Below the pieces are notes generated by a model, which was given only the letters and a program-made list of their open reading frames with translations, was not told the DNA's origin and made no database searches. Position numbers and translations under genes: made by a program. From contig JAINUG010000031.1 of the NCBI GenBank assembly GCA_029706075.1, positions 620,001 to 684,000 on the forward strand: DNA of 64,000 bases, read 5' to 3'. Positions 12,359-20,821 of this stretch are shown here, in pieces; position 1 is the first letter of the stretch, and each line of letters starts with the position of its first letter. The stretch is from Aldrovandia affinis (lineage: Eukaryota; Chordata; Actinopteri; Notacanthiformes; Halosauridae).

Positions 12359-13099
12359 TATTCAGTTGATTTTAAAAGCATCTGAATATGCTGTGAAAAT
12401 AATGAGTTTTCCATATAAAATTTAGCTAGCTAGCAATACCTGTGCATCAATAAATAGTTAGCAACACAACATGTCAGTAAATGTACATGACAATACTAAC
12501 ATTAGCAGAAATGTTAGTTAAATATTTTACTTTACATAACGTTACATGGTTATGGTCGTGGCTAGAGGCAAGACTGCTCATTTACAATATCAATAACGTT
12601 AGCCAACTTTAATCCTAAAATAATTTCAAGGGGAGGCATCTTCTGACAGGTTTAACACTCGAGAAGATTATATCATATACACATGCACAGATCCACTGGG
12701 AAGCATGTTCTGACGGAACACCGGTCAACTAGAGCTACAATGTGACTAGGGGATATCCAGAGCTACAGTGAACAATACATCTAGTGGCCGGTGTTGATCT
12801 GTCATCATCAGAATATGATGTTTATCTTTCATAAAATAATGATAATGCTGGGAAGCATGTTCTGATGTTAAATATGATTAGGAATAAAAATAATAATAAT
12901 TCATGAAAACACTCCATAATAAATGGGAAAATATTTCAGTTGTTTTCATTTCAATCGGCACAATGATGCCATATAAAATGTAAAAAATAAGTTCTGCTGT
13001 ATCTAAATATTTAGCATATTAAGTGTTATTTTTGGTATTAAAAAATATATTTTGGGCTGAAAAGGGTTTAAGCAGTCAAATATGTTTTGATAATCGTTT
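12359..13099. other. Non-coding DNA with an 18-base direct repeat
   Basis: An exact 18-base repeat, ctgggaagcatgttctga, occurs at 12696-12713 and 12848-12865, 152 bases apart. No gene is recognised. Because a degenerate hAT transposase follows immediately, part of this stretch could be the 5' part of that element. Confidence 0.45.
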
Positions 13100-13870
13100 T
13101 TGCTGTATTTCAGAGAAAGTATGAAAAGGTTCCACCCAAAAGGGTTTAAATGGATGGCCTGAGCAGCTCAGATGGTCAGGAAGGAAGACCGCTTAAACAA
13201 CCAAGACTGAAAACCTTTGTGAATAATCCCTCACAGACCAAAGTGAATGCTCTTGTCTTCAACTGTATTATTGAAGATGTGCAGTGTCTGTCCCTCTAGG
13301 AGAAGCCTGCCTTCCGGAAGCTGATTGAGGGTATAAGTGGAGTGAAAAGTGTCATGGCTCAAAAAAGCCTGATGAGTAGAATTGAAAAGGGATTCCTTGC
13401 CATGAAGGAGACACTGGTGGCAAAGCTGAAGAGTGTAAAGTATGTGTGCATGACTGCTGATATCTAGACAGCTCACAACCGAAGCTTTTTTGGGATGACA
13501 TGCCACTGTATTGAGGAGAACAACCTGGAGAAGAAGTCTGCAGCCCTTGCTTGTGCCAGAATCAGGGGCCGTCACACATACAATATTATTGCAGCAAAGA
13601 TTCATGATATTCATGTGGCGTTCAGCATTGAGAACAAAGTTCAGTCCACAGTTACTGACAATGGGAGCAACTTTGTCAAGGACTTCCAAGAATTTGCCCA
13701 GAGCGAGGAGGATGAAGGAGGCGATCAAGATGACAATGACACTGCTAGATTTGAGGACGTGAGTACCATACTTGAGAGGGAAGGTGGCGATAAGTAAATG
13801 CAGTTTTTTCTGCCACCACACCAGCGTTGTGCATCGCACACATTTAATCTCATTGCCTCTAAATATCTTG
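13100..13870 (+). pseudogene. Degenerate hAT-superfamily transposase, N-terminal and central part
   Basis: This was read as one frame through three in-frame stops: near 13299 (TAG), 13467 (TAG where the family has a tryptophan codon, context TADI*TAHNRSFFG) and 13795 (TAA). The segment keeps hAT signatures: ACARIRGRHTYNIIAAKIHD, then VTDNGSNFVKDF, an acidic spacer (EEDEGGDQDDND), and RCASHTFNLIASKYL. A splice-acceptor-like tgctgtatttcag precedes the frame at 13106-13118. The longest intact piece is 100 codons from 13495. The frame breaks off at 13870, where a Harbinger-type end begins. It is not functional. The family is clear; exact subfamily and borders are not. Confidence 0.82.
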
Positions 13871-14034
13871 GCCCGTATGTATCAAATATTTTAAGAATTA
13901 TACTTAACACACCTCCAAAGAGCTTACTTTGTGGTGAAATCATTCTTCGCTTAAAGTGGTCGGTAAAACGTAGTTATCAAGCAGCTCACACTTTCACATT
14001 GACAAGTCTTTAAATATTCACAAGAGTAAAAAGT

Positions 14035-14382
14035 GTGTTTTTCCGACAATCACTGAGATCGTTCGCTGAAATTGCAAAGAGGAAGAACCAATCTGCTTTT
14101 GGAAAATCTGTATTCTTTGATAATCAAGTTTCCAATAAAGTTAAACAGACCCTTGTTATGAAAGATGCCTTGATGGCTAATGTTAGGCTAAGCAAAATGG
14201 ATGTAAAAAGAAAACCAAATTGGACTGTGGAGGAAATGGTGATGTTGGTAGAGGAAAGGCAAAAGGAAATAATTAAGGGAAAATTTAGCCCCACATTTAC
14301 AAGTCACCATAAAAAAGAGGCATGGAGGCAGAACGCAGACAACATTAATGCAAGCTTCGCCTCCGCCATTCAGAGCCAGTAG
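14035..14382 (+). pseudogene. Myb/SANT-like DNA-binding protein of a Harbinger element
   Basis: The open frame is 115 codons. From the methionine at 14197 it reads as a Myb/SANT-like domain, with a first helix around NWTVEEMVMLVEE and a KFSPTFTSHHKKEAW block leading to ADNINASF. Proteins of this type are the second gene of PIF/Harbinger transposons and bind the element ends or escort the transposase to the nucleus. The upstream 54 codons (14035-14196, EIAKRKNQSAFGKS...) are not recognised. The frame stops soon after INASF, where the family normally continues, so it is truncated. A cellular MSANTD-type gene is a less likely alternative given the adjacent transposase. Confidence 0.65.
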
Positions 14383-14703
14383 GAAAGCGAGAAAAAAAAT
14401 GGTACAATGTTCTATCCAAATGTTTCATATTGCAATATTGCTGATAAACAACAGCAGTCATTAAAATGATTTTGACTATTGAGCTACAATTCTTTTATTG
14501 TATTAAACCTGTGCAGTGGCAGAGGTAGTGCTCCACATCCTCTGAGAAAATCAGTGGAGTGGGCGACTGTCAGGATGCTGGACTACGCAAAATGAAGATC
14601 ATATTAACGTTGGTACTCAATTATAAAAGTATTGTAGCTCAATACTCAAAATGATTTGTGAATAAAACATATATATAACTACATAATACATATAAAACTA
14701 TGT

Positions 14704-15016
14704 CAGGGCTGTCACAGTTTTTGCCACCACCCTGCTGATGGTGGATTGCGATGGTCCCAAATCATCAGCATTACATAATTAGCATTTTCCCCATGGCTAG
14801 GAAGCACAGTGTTAAAATAACTTGCATCTCTGCCATAACTGCGCTATTTCTCAAAGTTGCTGGCAATATTACATCCCGCACAAGATCAGTGACAGAGATG
14901 ATTCCCTGAAGATCTCAGCGATAACGTTTGATTAACTATGCATCATAAAACATTTTTAAAACATTCTTGCGGTCTTGGAAGGTGCGCGCACACCTCCGTC
15001 TTCGCAACTGTGCCAT
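14704..15016 (-). pseudogene. PIF/Harbinger transposase, N-terminal fragment
   Basis: The start codon on the minus strand is at 15016-15014 (MAQLRRRRCARTF). Continuing through two in-frame stops and one frameshift, the reading shows IKRYR, VTDLVRDVILPATLRNSA, a VILTLCFLAMGK stretch and, after the shift, DDLGPSQSTISRVVAKTVTA. The last block is the helix-turn-helix-like region conserved in Harbinger nucleases just ahead of the DDE domain. The DDE catalytic residues themselves are absent because the gene stops near 14704. It is too broken to appear as one open frame. Confidence 0.72.
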
Positions 15017-15185
15017 CTTGTCTACTCCTAGTCGAGTTAAAAGAGAGCACCAGAGGTGCCTGACAGAAATGTGATAAATCACCCTTATTCTTACATTTGA
15101 GTGTAGGAGTAAAAGTCACCAAGTATTACACTTAAGTTACATTTGAGATAAAGTTTTTACTTTGGGTGCCTTGATACATACGTGC

Positions 15186-15305
15186 TGTATGGCGTATGAT
15201 GCTGCACGACACAGCGCATCGGTGAAACAGAGCAAGCCATGAACCACAGTTGAAGATGCTAGTTTCAAACAAAATCATGTCGAAATGAAATATTAAAGTT
15301 TGCAT
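15186..15305 (+). pseudogene. Possible continuation of the interrupted hAT transposase
   Basis: Read on the plus strand with one stop, this short stretch contains VWRMM followed by *NRASHEPQ. That resembles the WN-(K/R)-AS segment that follows the HTFNLIAS motif in hAT transposases (the tryptophan codon would again be a stop). If correct, it is the right flank of the Harbinger insertion site. It ends at the border of the LTR element. The match is short and should be treated as tentative. Confidence 0.35.
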
Positions 15306-15781
15306 TGTAGCAGAATCCGGGGCGTCAAGTTTCAACTCCGCCAAATGATCAATAATAAACCCACCTACACAGGCGAAATGCAAGAAAAGGTGTAATTTAT
15401 TCAGGGGAATTAGCATAAACCAGGTTGCAATCCGTAATCCGCTTTCAATGTCCCAGTCCGTAATCCAAAATCCGTTATCCAAGTCAGTTTCTCATACACA
15501 AAAAGGTCAAACACACACGGGCTCTCAAAACAAGTCGTATTCTTAATTCAATCCAAAATCACTTTCTCACTCTTTCTCTCCAAAACGCTTTTCCCAGACG
15601 ATACTTGGCCCCGAATGACATGGCTGGTGTACTTATCTTCGTGCCCTTTAGCTGGCATGGGCTGTAGGTGCGTTCCCTGATTTCCTGCTTGCCAAAATAA
15701 GGTGAAGGGGTGGAGCCACCGACCCACCAGGTACTTCCCCTCAATCGCCACCCCTCGGGAGGTCTCCGGGCGGCTGCCACA
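15306..15781 (-). repeat. 3' LTR of the Gmr1-like element
   Basis: In minus orientation it begins tgtggcagccgcccgg and ends ctgctaca, giving the TG...CA ends of LTRs. It aligns along its whole length with 19843-20294. It shares the cagtccgtaatc, aaaatccgttatccaag, tcatacacaaaaaggtcaaa and ctttagctggcatgggct blocks (plus-strand wording), with small indels in between. Confidence 0.88.
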
Positions 15782-15799
15782 CACCTTCCCCCTCAGCTC
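15782..15799 (-). other. Polypurine tract of the Gmr1-like element
   Basis: On the minus strand the sequence just before the 3' LTR reads gctgagggggaaggtg, a purine-rich run at the position where plus-strand DNA synthesis is primed. Its position confirms that the element points leftward and that RNase H is the last domain before the LTR. Confidence 0.7.
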
Positions 15800-15849
15800 C
15801 GACCCGGAGGGAGGGGCAGCTTGGCACCATAAGGCATCCCTTCTGGAAA

Positions 15850-16311
15850 TGGCATCGGTGTTCCCATGGACAGGCCCCGACCTGTGAAGTACAGAAAATG
15901 TGAAAGGTTGCAGTGACAGAAACCATCTGGTTATGCGAGCAGTGGCATCTTTATTCAGTGACATCCATACTAGTGGTGCATGGTCCGTGATGAGAGTAAA
16001 ATGACGTCCCAAGACATAATATTTTTATGTCTCTAGTGCCCATTTTATTGCGAAGCATTCCTTCTCGACCGTTGAATATTTTTGCTCTCGTGGGAAAAGT
16101 TTTGGTAAAAGTTTCTGCTGATGACTGTGATTGGGTGCTCCTCCCCTCCTTGTAGCTGCGACAACATCGCCCCCACTCCCATTTCTGAGGCGTCCATCAG
16201 TACCATGAGTGGTTTAGTGAAATCCGGACTCACCAAAACAGGTCCAGAACATAGTGCCGCCTTCAGGTTCTGGAAAGCGGTTTCCTCCGCATCTGTCCAC
16301 CTCACCTGCAT
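15850..16311 (-). pseudogene. RNase H domain of the Gmr1-like element
   Basis: There are two adjoining frames. The first (16311-16048) has WTDAEETAFQNLKAAL and the first catalytic aspartate in VLMDASEMGVGAMLSQ. The second (from 16012) has ITDHAPLVWM, ARITRWFLSLQPF and NTDAISR, the conserved end of the domain. The intervening glutamate block (VEKEC..AIKWAL) is present but out of frame, so at least one indel separates the two. Just upstream of this domain is the reverse transcriptase; just downstream is the polypurine tract. Confidence 0.83.
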
Positions 16312-16568
16312 TAGTAGTCGATTCTTTATCAGATCAGTTAGGGGAGTGGTGAGGGTGGCGAAGTTTGGGATGAACCGCCAATAGTAGCTGATAAGTCAGA
16401 CGAATGTGCGGACCTGCTTTTTGGTGAGGGGATGAGGCCAATTTTTTATCGCTTCCACCTTCCTTGCCTGTGGCTTGACGGTCCCGCATCTGATGCTGTA
16501 ACCTACATATTCAGCTTCCTGTAGGCCAAGCTAACATTTCTTAGGGTTAGCTGTAAGCCCCGTCCCCC

Positions 16569-17250
16569 TTAGAGCATGCAATACATTTCTTCCCTTTCCA
16601 GGTGGGTGTCCCAATCGTTACTGTGGATCACGATGTCATCTATGTATGGAGCTGCATACTCACAATGTGGTTGCAGCACCCAATCCATCAATCTTTGGAA
16701 GGTGGGCGGGGCTCCGTGCAGACCGAATGGTAGTTTCGTATATACTGGAACAGTCCGTCTGGAGTTGCAAAGGCAGTTTTCTCTCTTGATGCGGGAGCTA
16801 GGGTAACTTGCCAATAACCTTTTGTTAAATCTAAAGTGCTAATGAACCTGGCATTTCCAATTCTCTCAATCAGCTCATCAATTCTGGGCATGGGGTAAGT
16901 GTCAAATTTAGAAATTTCATTCAGTTTTCTAAAGTCATTACAAAACCAGATGGTTCCGTCCTGTTTGGGCAGCAACACTATTGGACTGCACCACTCGCTG
17001 TGTGACTCCTCTATGATCCCTGCGGCCAGCATATCCTTTACTTCCGCCCTCACGGCCTCTCTTCTGGCTACAGGGATGCGATACGGGCAGAGTTTTATCT
17101 TTGTCCCTGGTTCGGTCAAAATGTGGTGATGGACGAGGTCCGTATGTCAGGGCACAGTCGAGAATATGTTGCGGTTGCTACTGATCAGCTCCTTCAGATC
17201 CTGTTTTTGGGCTGGATTTAGTTGTTCCCCTACAGGCACATCCGTGGGAG
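16569..17250 (-). pseudogene. Reverse transcriptase of the Gmr1-like element
   Basis: The intact frame 17119-16688 covers the fingers and palm: AGIIEES, CSPIVLLPKQDG, NDFRKLNEISKFDTYPMPRI, and motif A in STLDLTKGYWQV. A two-base surplus in the tatat run near 16739-16744 throws the frame off. The next frame (16814-16569) then carries PFGLHGAPPTFQRLMD and the YIDD catalytic box with both aspartates. About 40 codons ahead of 17119 read as linker to the integrase region. Catalytic residues are preserved but the polypeptide is not continuous. Confidence 0.87.
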
Positions 17251-17326
17251 GGATATCGGTACCTGGCATTTCGGGAAGCACAGCATACAACACATGACAG
17301 GCATTCACTTTTTTTTGTTGCTAATT

Positions 17327-17730
17327 TACATGATATATCTGGTTTACATTTCGGCGATCAGGTTGTCCCGCCCGATAATTCACCTCTCCAACTTTCTCGA
17401 TGATCACGTATGGTCCGTTCCACCTAGCTAAAATTTGCATTCTGAAGTGGGTACAAGCGCAAGCACTTTATCACCCGGCTGGAATTTTCTGAGCTGAGCC
17501 CCCTGGTTGTATATCCAGGCCTGGGCGGCCTGAGCCTCCTGCATGTGCTCTCTTACCAGTGGTCACAACTTAACCAATCTGTCCCTCAATCTTTCCACAT
17601 GTTCAATTAGGGCGCGATGTGGAGACGGCTGCTCCTCCCAGGCCTCCCTAGCCACATCAAGGAGCCCTCTAGGTCGCCTGTCATAAAGTAGTTCAAACGG
17701 AGAAAACCCTGTCGGGGCCTGGGGAGCCTC
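17327..17730 (-). pseudogene. Integrase C-terminal region with GPY/F-like module
   Basis: The region is read in segments. The minus strand gives PRGLLDVAREAWEEQ and ALIEHVERLRDRLVKL, then a FQPGDKVLALVP block, and after a frame change RWNGPYVIIEKVGEVNYR (about 17430-17370), which is the GPY/F signature of Ty3/gypsy integrases. It follows the integrase core directly and precedes the reverse transcriptase, so the whole integrase is upstream of RT in this element. Confidence 0.7.
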
Positions 17731-18335
17731 TCATATTGCAAACATCAGGATGGGAAGTAGATGGACCCATTTCCTCCCATCTGCTTCCATCACCTTCCTC
17801 AGCATACTTTTCAGGGTTTGGTTAAATCGTTCCATGTCTGTTTGGGAATGATACACTGACGTACGCAGATGAGTCATTTTTAACAACTTACTCAAGTCTG
17901 TCATAATGTGGAACATGAAGGGAGTTCCCTGGTCAGTCAGGATCTCACCCGGAATGCCCACTCTGGAAAACAACATTATCAGTTTGCGTGCAATGCCTTT
18001 TGTTGCCATTGTGCGCAGGGGAATCACCTCCGGATATCGGGTAGCATAATCTAATATCACGAGAATGTACTGGTACCCGTTTCTACTTTTTGGGAGGGGT
18101 CCAATCAAATCCATAGCTATTCGGCTGAACGGTGTCGAAATAATGGGTAATAGTATTAGGGGGCTCCAAAACACAGGTTTTGGCGCCACCTGTTGGCATT
18201 CCGGGCATTCTCTATCACTTTCTTTATCCCTGGCTAATGAAACCGTGCTTTTATCCTGTCCATCTTTTTTTCCATGCTAAGGTGAGCTCCTAACACATGG
18301 GAATGACCAAGCTGTAGGACCATTTGGATAAATAG
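17731..18335 (-). pseudogene. Integrase zinc finger and catalytic core of the Gmr1-like element
   Basis: The HHCC finger lies at about 18300-18180 (HSHVLGAH ... CPECQQVAPKPVF). It contains a TAG where the family has tryptophan in RF(Y/H)WPG, plus a frameshift. The core frame (18189-17731) shows the first aspartate in IAMDLIGPLPKS, the second in LTDQGTPFM, and the glutamate in DMERFNQTLKSML. This completes the D,D,E triad, although a small deletion (TDMERF in place of the usual longer TDGxxERF) sits beside the glutamate. Integrase inserts the cDNA into chromosomal DNA. Confidence 0.87.
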
Positions 18336-18683
18336 TCAAGGTACTAACAACAAGTCAAATGTTTCATTCTGTTTCCTGTCTACTTGATACAACAGTTTAT
18401 TTTGAATGGCAAAATGTGAGTATTTTACCTGTGTCACCCCCTCGATGGGTCTCCTGTCCACCACCGTCACTTGCTGTAGAGAATTCGTCAGGTTCAGGTC
18501 CCATAATTGTGTGGTGCCAAAATGCCCAGCTAGGGATTCGGGTTCTGGCATTCCCTCCGGGTCCACATGGAACAGATCACAGAGAATCACCTCGCCTTCA
18601 TCTTGCTGCTTGTTTCCACTCCCAGTTTCTGACAGAAATTCAGTGGCGACGTTGTGGTCTATTTCCTGGATGCCGCAGTTCAT
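18336..18683 (-). pseudogene. Pol linker between protease and integrase of the Gmr1-like element
   Basis: A 115-codon frame. Its second half (LTNSLQQVTVVDRRPIEGVTQ, then FAIQNKLLYQVDRKQ and LLLVP) matches the segment that leads into the HHCC finger in this lineage. It follows the protease frame and continues into the integrase finger. Confidence 0.7.
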
Positions 18684-18947
18684 TCATAATTTTGCAAACA
18701 CCGGAGAATCCCTTCCAATGAGGTTCAGGACAATACCCGCCCTACCCACCTGTTGGCCTTTCGGGGTTTGCAGGTTAAGCAGTGTAGTGGCATACGCCTT
18801 GGTTTCCCCATGAATACAAGTTATTGAAACCGTGGTGAATCTCGGGGGTTGTATAGGATGTGAAAACTCTGGTCGCACCAGTGTGACCACACTCCCTGAA
18901 TAGACTAATGCTGTGGTGTCTTTTCCGTTGGCTTGTACTGGTGTCAC
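18684..18947 (-). pseudogene. Aspartic protease of the Gmr1-like element, catalytic Asp lost
   Basis: The 87-codon frame contains ALVYSGSVVTLVRPEF. In retrotransposon proteases the corresponding box is (A/L)-x-D-(S/T)-G, with the aspartate as catalytic nucleophile. Here the codon reads TAC (tyrosine) instead of an aspartate codon, a single-base change. A downstream NLIGRDSPVF block corresponds to the conserved ILGRD end. The protease would be inactive. Confidence 0.8.
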
Positions 18948-19003
18948 TGGCGAGGAACAGCTTTCATGGGCCCAACAGGAAGTCAGAATTCCGCAGGGTC
19001 ATT

Positions 19004-19390
19004 CTAGGGTAGTGTCGCTAGCGGAAGCCGATGGCATAGGCACATCGCAGTGCGGACAATTCCAGGACATATGTCCGACCTCCCCACATCCAAAACACTT
19101 TCTCCGGTTGGCATTGTCAAAGGAGGGATGTCTTGGGGCAATCCTGCTGTCTTTTTCCCTGCTCTCCATGGTACCTTATCCATATTCTTTCTCTCTTTTG
19201 TTCGGGTCGTGAATTCTGGTTTGGGGGGTTGACTGCTCCGCAGGACTTCGAGGGCCGTCTGAAGGCCTTCTACCAGCTCTACAAGCTGGTCAGCGCTTTT
19301 TGAGTTGGCCTGGCTGGCTAATTTCTTTGCCTCGTAAGGAAGAGAGCGCAGGTATTTTTCGATAACAATACTTTCTAGCTCAGCGGTCAT
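19004..19390 (-). pseudogene. Gag C-terminal part with CCHC zinc knuckle
   Basis: The frame holds a capsid-like stretch (ESIVIEKYLRSLPYEAKKLA, then SADQLVELVEGLQTAL) and a basic region. The CCHC knuckle C-F-G-C-G-E-V-G-H-M-S-W-N-C (about 19105-19050) is present in the DNA but in a different frame from the start of this open frame. A frameshift therefore falls between them. The knuckle is the nucleocapsid RNA-binding motif. Confidence 0.8.
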
Positions 19391-19842
19391 CCAGTTATTA
19401 GTGATTCAGATAACATTTTTAAGGACTTCGTAATCCTTTATTTGTTCCGCGGTGAGGTCCTGGTGTGTTTTCTGGGCTACCCCAGACAAAAAAGGTTGCA
19501 ACTAAACTAGCTAAACTAATTGTTCCTGGGGCCATCCCTTACAGCTGTATGCTCAAATGCTTGCAAATAGGCTTCTATGTCATCACTTTCCGTTAACTTC
19601 AGGATGAACTGGCTGGGGTTTATCCTGGGCCAGTGCTCAGTTGCGGCTCCTGCAGTGGTAAGGCATCAGATCTCTGCTCGCAGCAGTGCCGTCTGTTGTC
19701 GCTGTTCCTCAAGCAATTCTTGATTCATTGGCCAGGCTTGCCTCCATGAGTTGCTTGACGAGTGCTTCAATTTTCCTGTGTATTGCTTTATTATTGATCA
19801 GTTTGGCATATTCACGTTTTTCTGCCCACATTCTCAACCAAG
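19391..19842 (-). pseudogene. Gag N-terminal region of the Gmr1-like element
   Basis: The region opens right next to the 5' LTR. The minus strand reads ttggttgagaatgtgggc immediately inside the LTR, which overlaps the position of a primer-binding site and also contains an ATG. The frame from there gives KREYAKLINNKAIHRKIEALV and KQLMEASLANESR, a charged, probably helical segment. Further on, stops and shifts interrupt it. The identity rests mainly on position between the LTR and the zinc knuckle. Confidence 0.6.
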
Positions 19843-20294
19843 TGTAGCAGAATACGGGGAGTTGAGTTTCAACTCCACCAAATGATGAATGATAAACCCA
19901 CCTACACACACGAAATGCAAGAAAATGAGTAGGGAAGGGGATAAAAACTGGTTGCAATCCGTAATCCGTTTTCTATGTCCCAGTCCGTAATCGAAAATCC
20001 GTTATCCAAGTCAGTTTCTCATACACAAAAAGGTCAAACACACATGGGCTCTCAAAACCATCCAAGTCGTATTCTTAAACCATCCAAAATCTCTCTCCAA
20101 AACGCTTTTCCCAGACAATACTTGGCCCTGAATAACATGGCTGGTGCACTTTTTTCTTCATGCCCTTTAGCTGGCATGGGCTTCAGGTGCATTCCCTGAT
20201 TTCCTGCTTTCCAAAATAAGGGGTGGAGCCAGCGATCCAGCAAGTACTTCCCCTCAATGACCACCCCTCGGGCGGCCTCCAGGCGGTTGCCACA
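19843..20294 (-). repeat. 5' LTR of the Gmr1-like element
   Basis: The partner of 15306-15781. It begins tgtggcaaccgcctgg on the minus strand and ends ctgctaca. It is 24 bases shorter than the 3' LTR, with differences concentrated in short simple runs. Confidence 0.88.
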
Positions 20295-20518
20295 ACATTC
20301 TCAGTTGAAGATACCCATTTAAAACTAAATCACATTTGTATACGTATGCTTATATTAATTACTACTAAAAAAGAAATTCAAAAATCTTAAATAAATAAAA
20401 TGTTTTATTAAACAACTCTTTGTGTCATTTGTGTTATGGCTGTTAGTCACATTTACATCATGATTCCGCAGTAAAGGATGTTCAAGGCTTAATAATTCTG
20501 TTACATTATGCTGTGATT
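20295..20518. other. Unassigned DNA between the LTR element and a SINE
   Basis: It begins with a block (cagttgaagat...aatca, 20302-20333) resembling 15248-15278 on the other side of the LTR element. The rest is AT-rich and unrecognised. Confidence 0.45.
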
Positions 20519-20529
20519 GGACCAGAGTG

Positions 20530-20810
20530 GGAGTTTGCATGTTCTCCCCGTGTCTGCATGGGTTTCCTCCGGGTACTCCGGTTTCCTCCCACAGTCCAAA
20601 GACATGCACGTTAGGCTAATTGGAGAGTCTAAATTGCCCGTAGGTATGAGTGTGTGAGTGAATGGTGTGTGTGTGCCCTGCGATGGATTGGCGACCTGTC
20701 CAGGGTGTATTCCTGCCTCTCGCCCGGAACGCATGCTGGGATAGGCTCCAGCCCCCCCCCGCGACCCTGACCATGAATAAGCGGCTTAGATAATGGATGG
20801 ATGGATGGAT
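20530..20810 (+). mobile_element. 5'-truncated Mermaid-like SINE (family C) with target duplication
   Basis: It starts within the SINE body at ggagtttgcatgttctcc and runs through cctccgggtactccgg, cccacagtccaaagacatg, the ggattggcgacctgtcc block and ataagcggcttag to an ATGG tetranucleotide tail. An identical tggaccagagtg lies on both sides (20518-20529 and 20810-20821). The loss of the tRNA head therefore happened at insertion and not by later deletion. Confidence 0.92.
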
Positions 20811-20821
20811 GGACCAGAGTG

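Larger units (their letters stand above)
13870..15185. mobile_element. Decayed PIF/Harbinger DNA transposon
   Basis: The ends are inverted copies: gcccgtatgtatcaaatatt at the left (13871) and, in reverse complement, gcacgtatgtatcaaggcac at the right (15185). Between them lie the two genes that define Harbinger elements, arranged to converge on the centre: a Myb/SANT-like accessory gene on the plus strand (14197-14382) and a transposase fragment on the minus strand (15016-14704). Both are damaged or truncated and several hundred bases of transposase are missing. A clean 3-bp target duplication was not seen. The element interrupts the hAT relic right after its SKYL residues. Confidence 0.7.
15306..20294 (-). 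mobile_element. Gmr1-like Ty3/gypsy LTR retrotransposon, complete but inactive
   Basis: The element is 5 kb and lies on the minus strand. It is bounded by related LTRs at 15306-15781 (3' LTR) and 19843-20294 (5' LTR). Coding order from the 5' LTR is gag with a zinc knuckle, protease, HHCC plus integrase core, a GPY/F-like module, reverse transcriptase, then RNase H next to the polypurine tract. Integrase before reverse transcriptase is the order of the Gmr1 group first described from Atlantic cod, and unlike most Ty3/gypsy elements. The LTRs differ in length (476 and 452 bp) and by many substitutions. All genes carry stops or frameshifts, so this is an old copy. Confidence 0.85.

Noticed and set aside
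13231..13839. A 202-codon minus-strand open frame, the longest in the window
   Set aside because: It is antisense to the hAT transposase relic. The plus strand carries recognisable hAT motifs, while the minus translation has no domain and lacks typical composition.
18359..18813. Open frames of 120 and 135 codons on the plus strand
   Set aside because: They are antisense to the pol linker and protease of the minus-strand retrotransposon, where motif evidence is clear.
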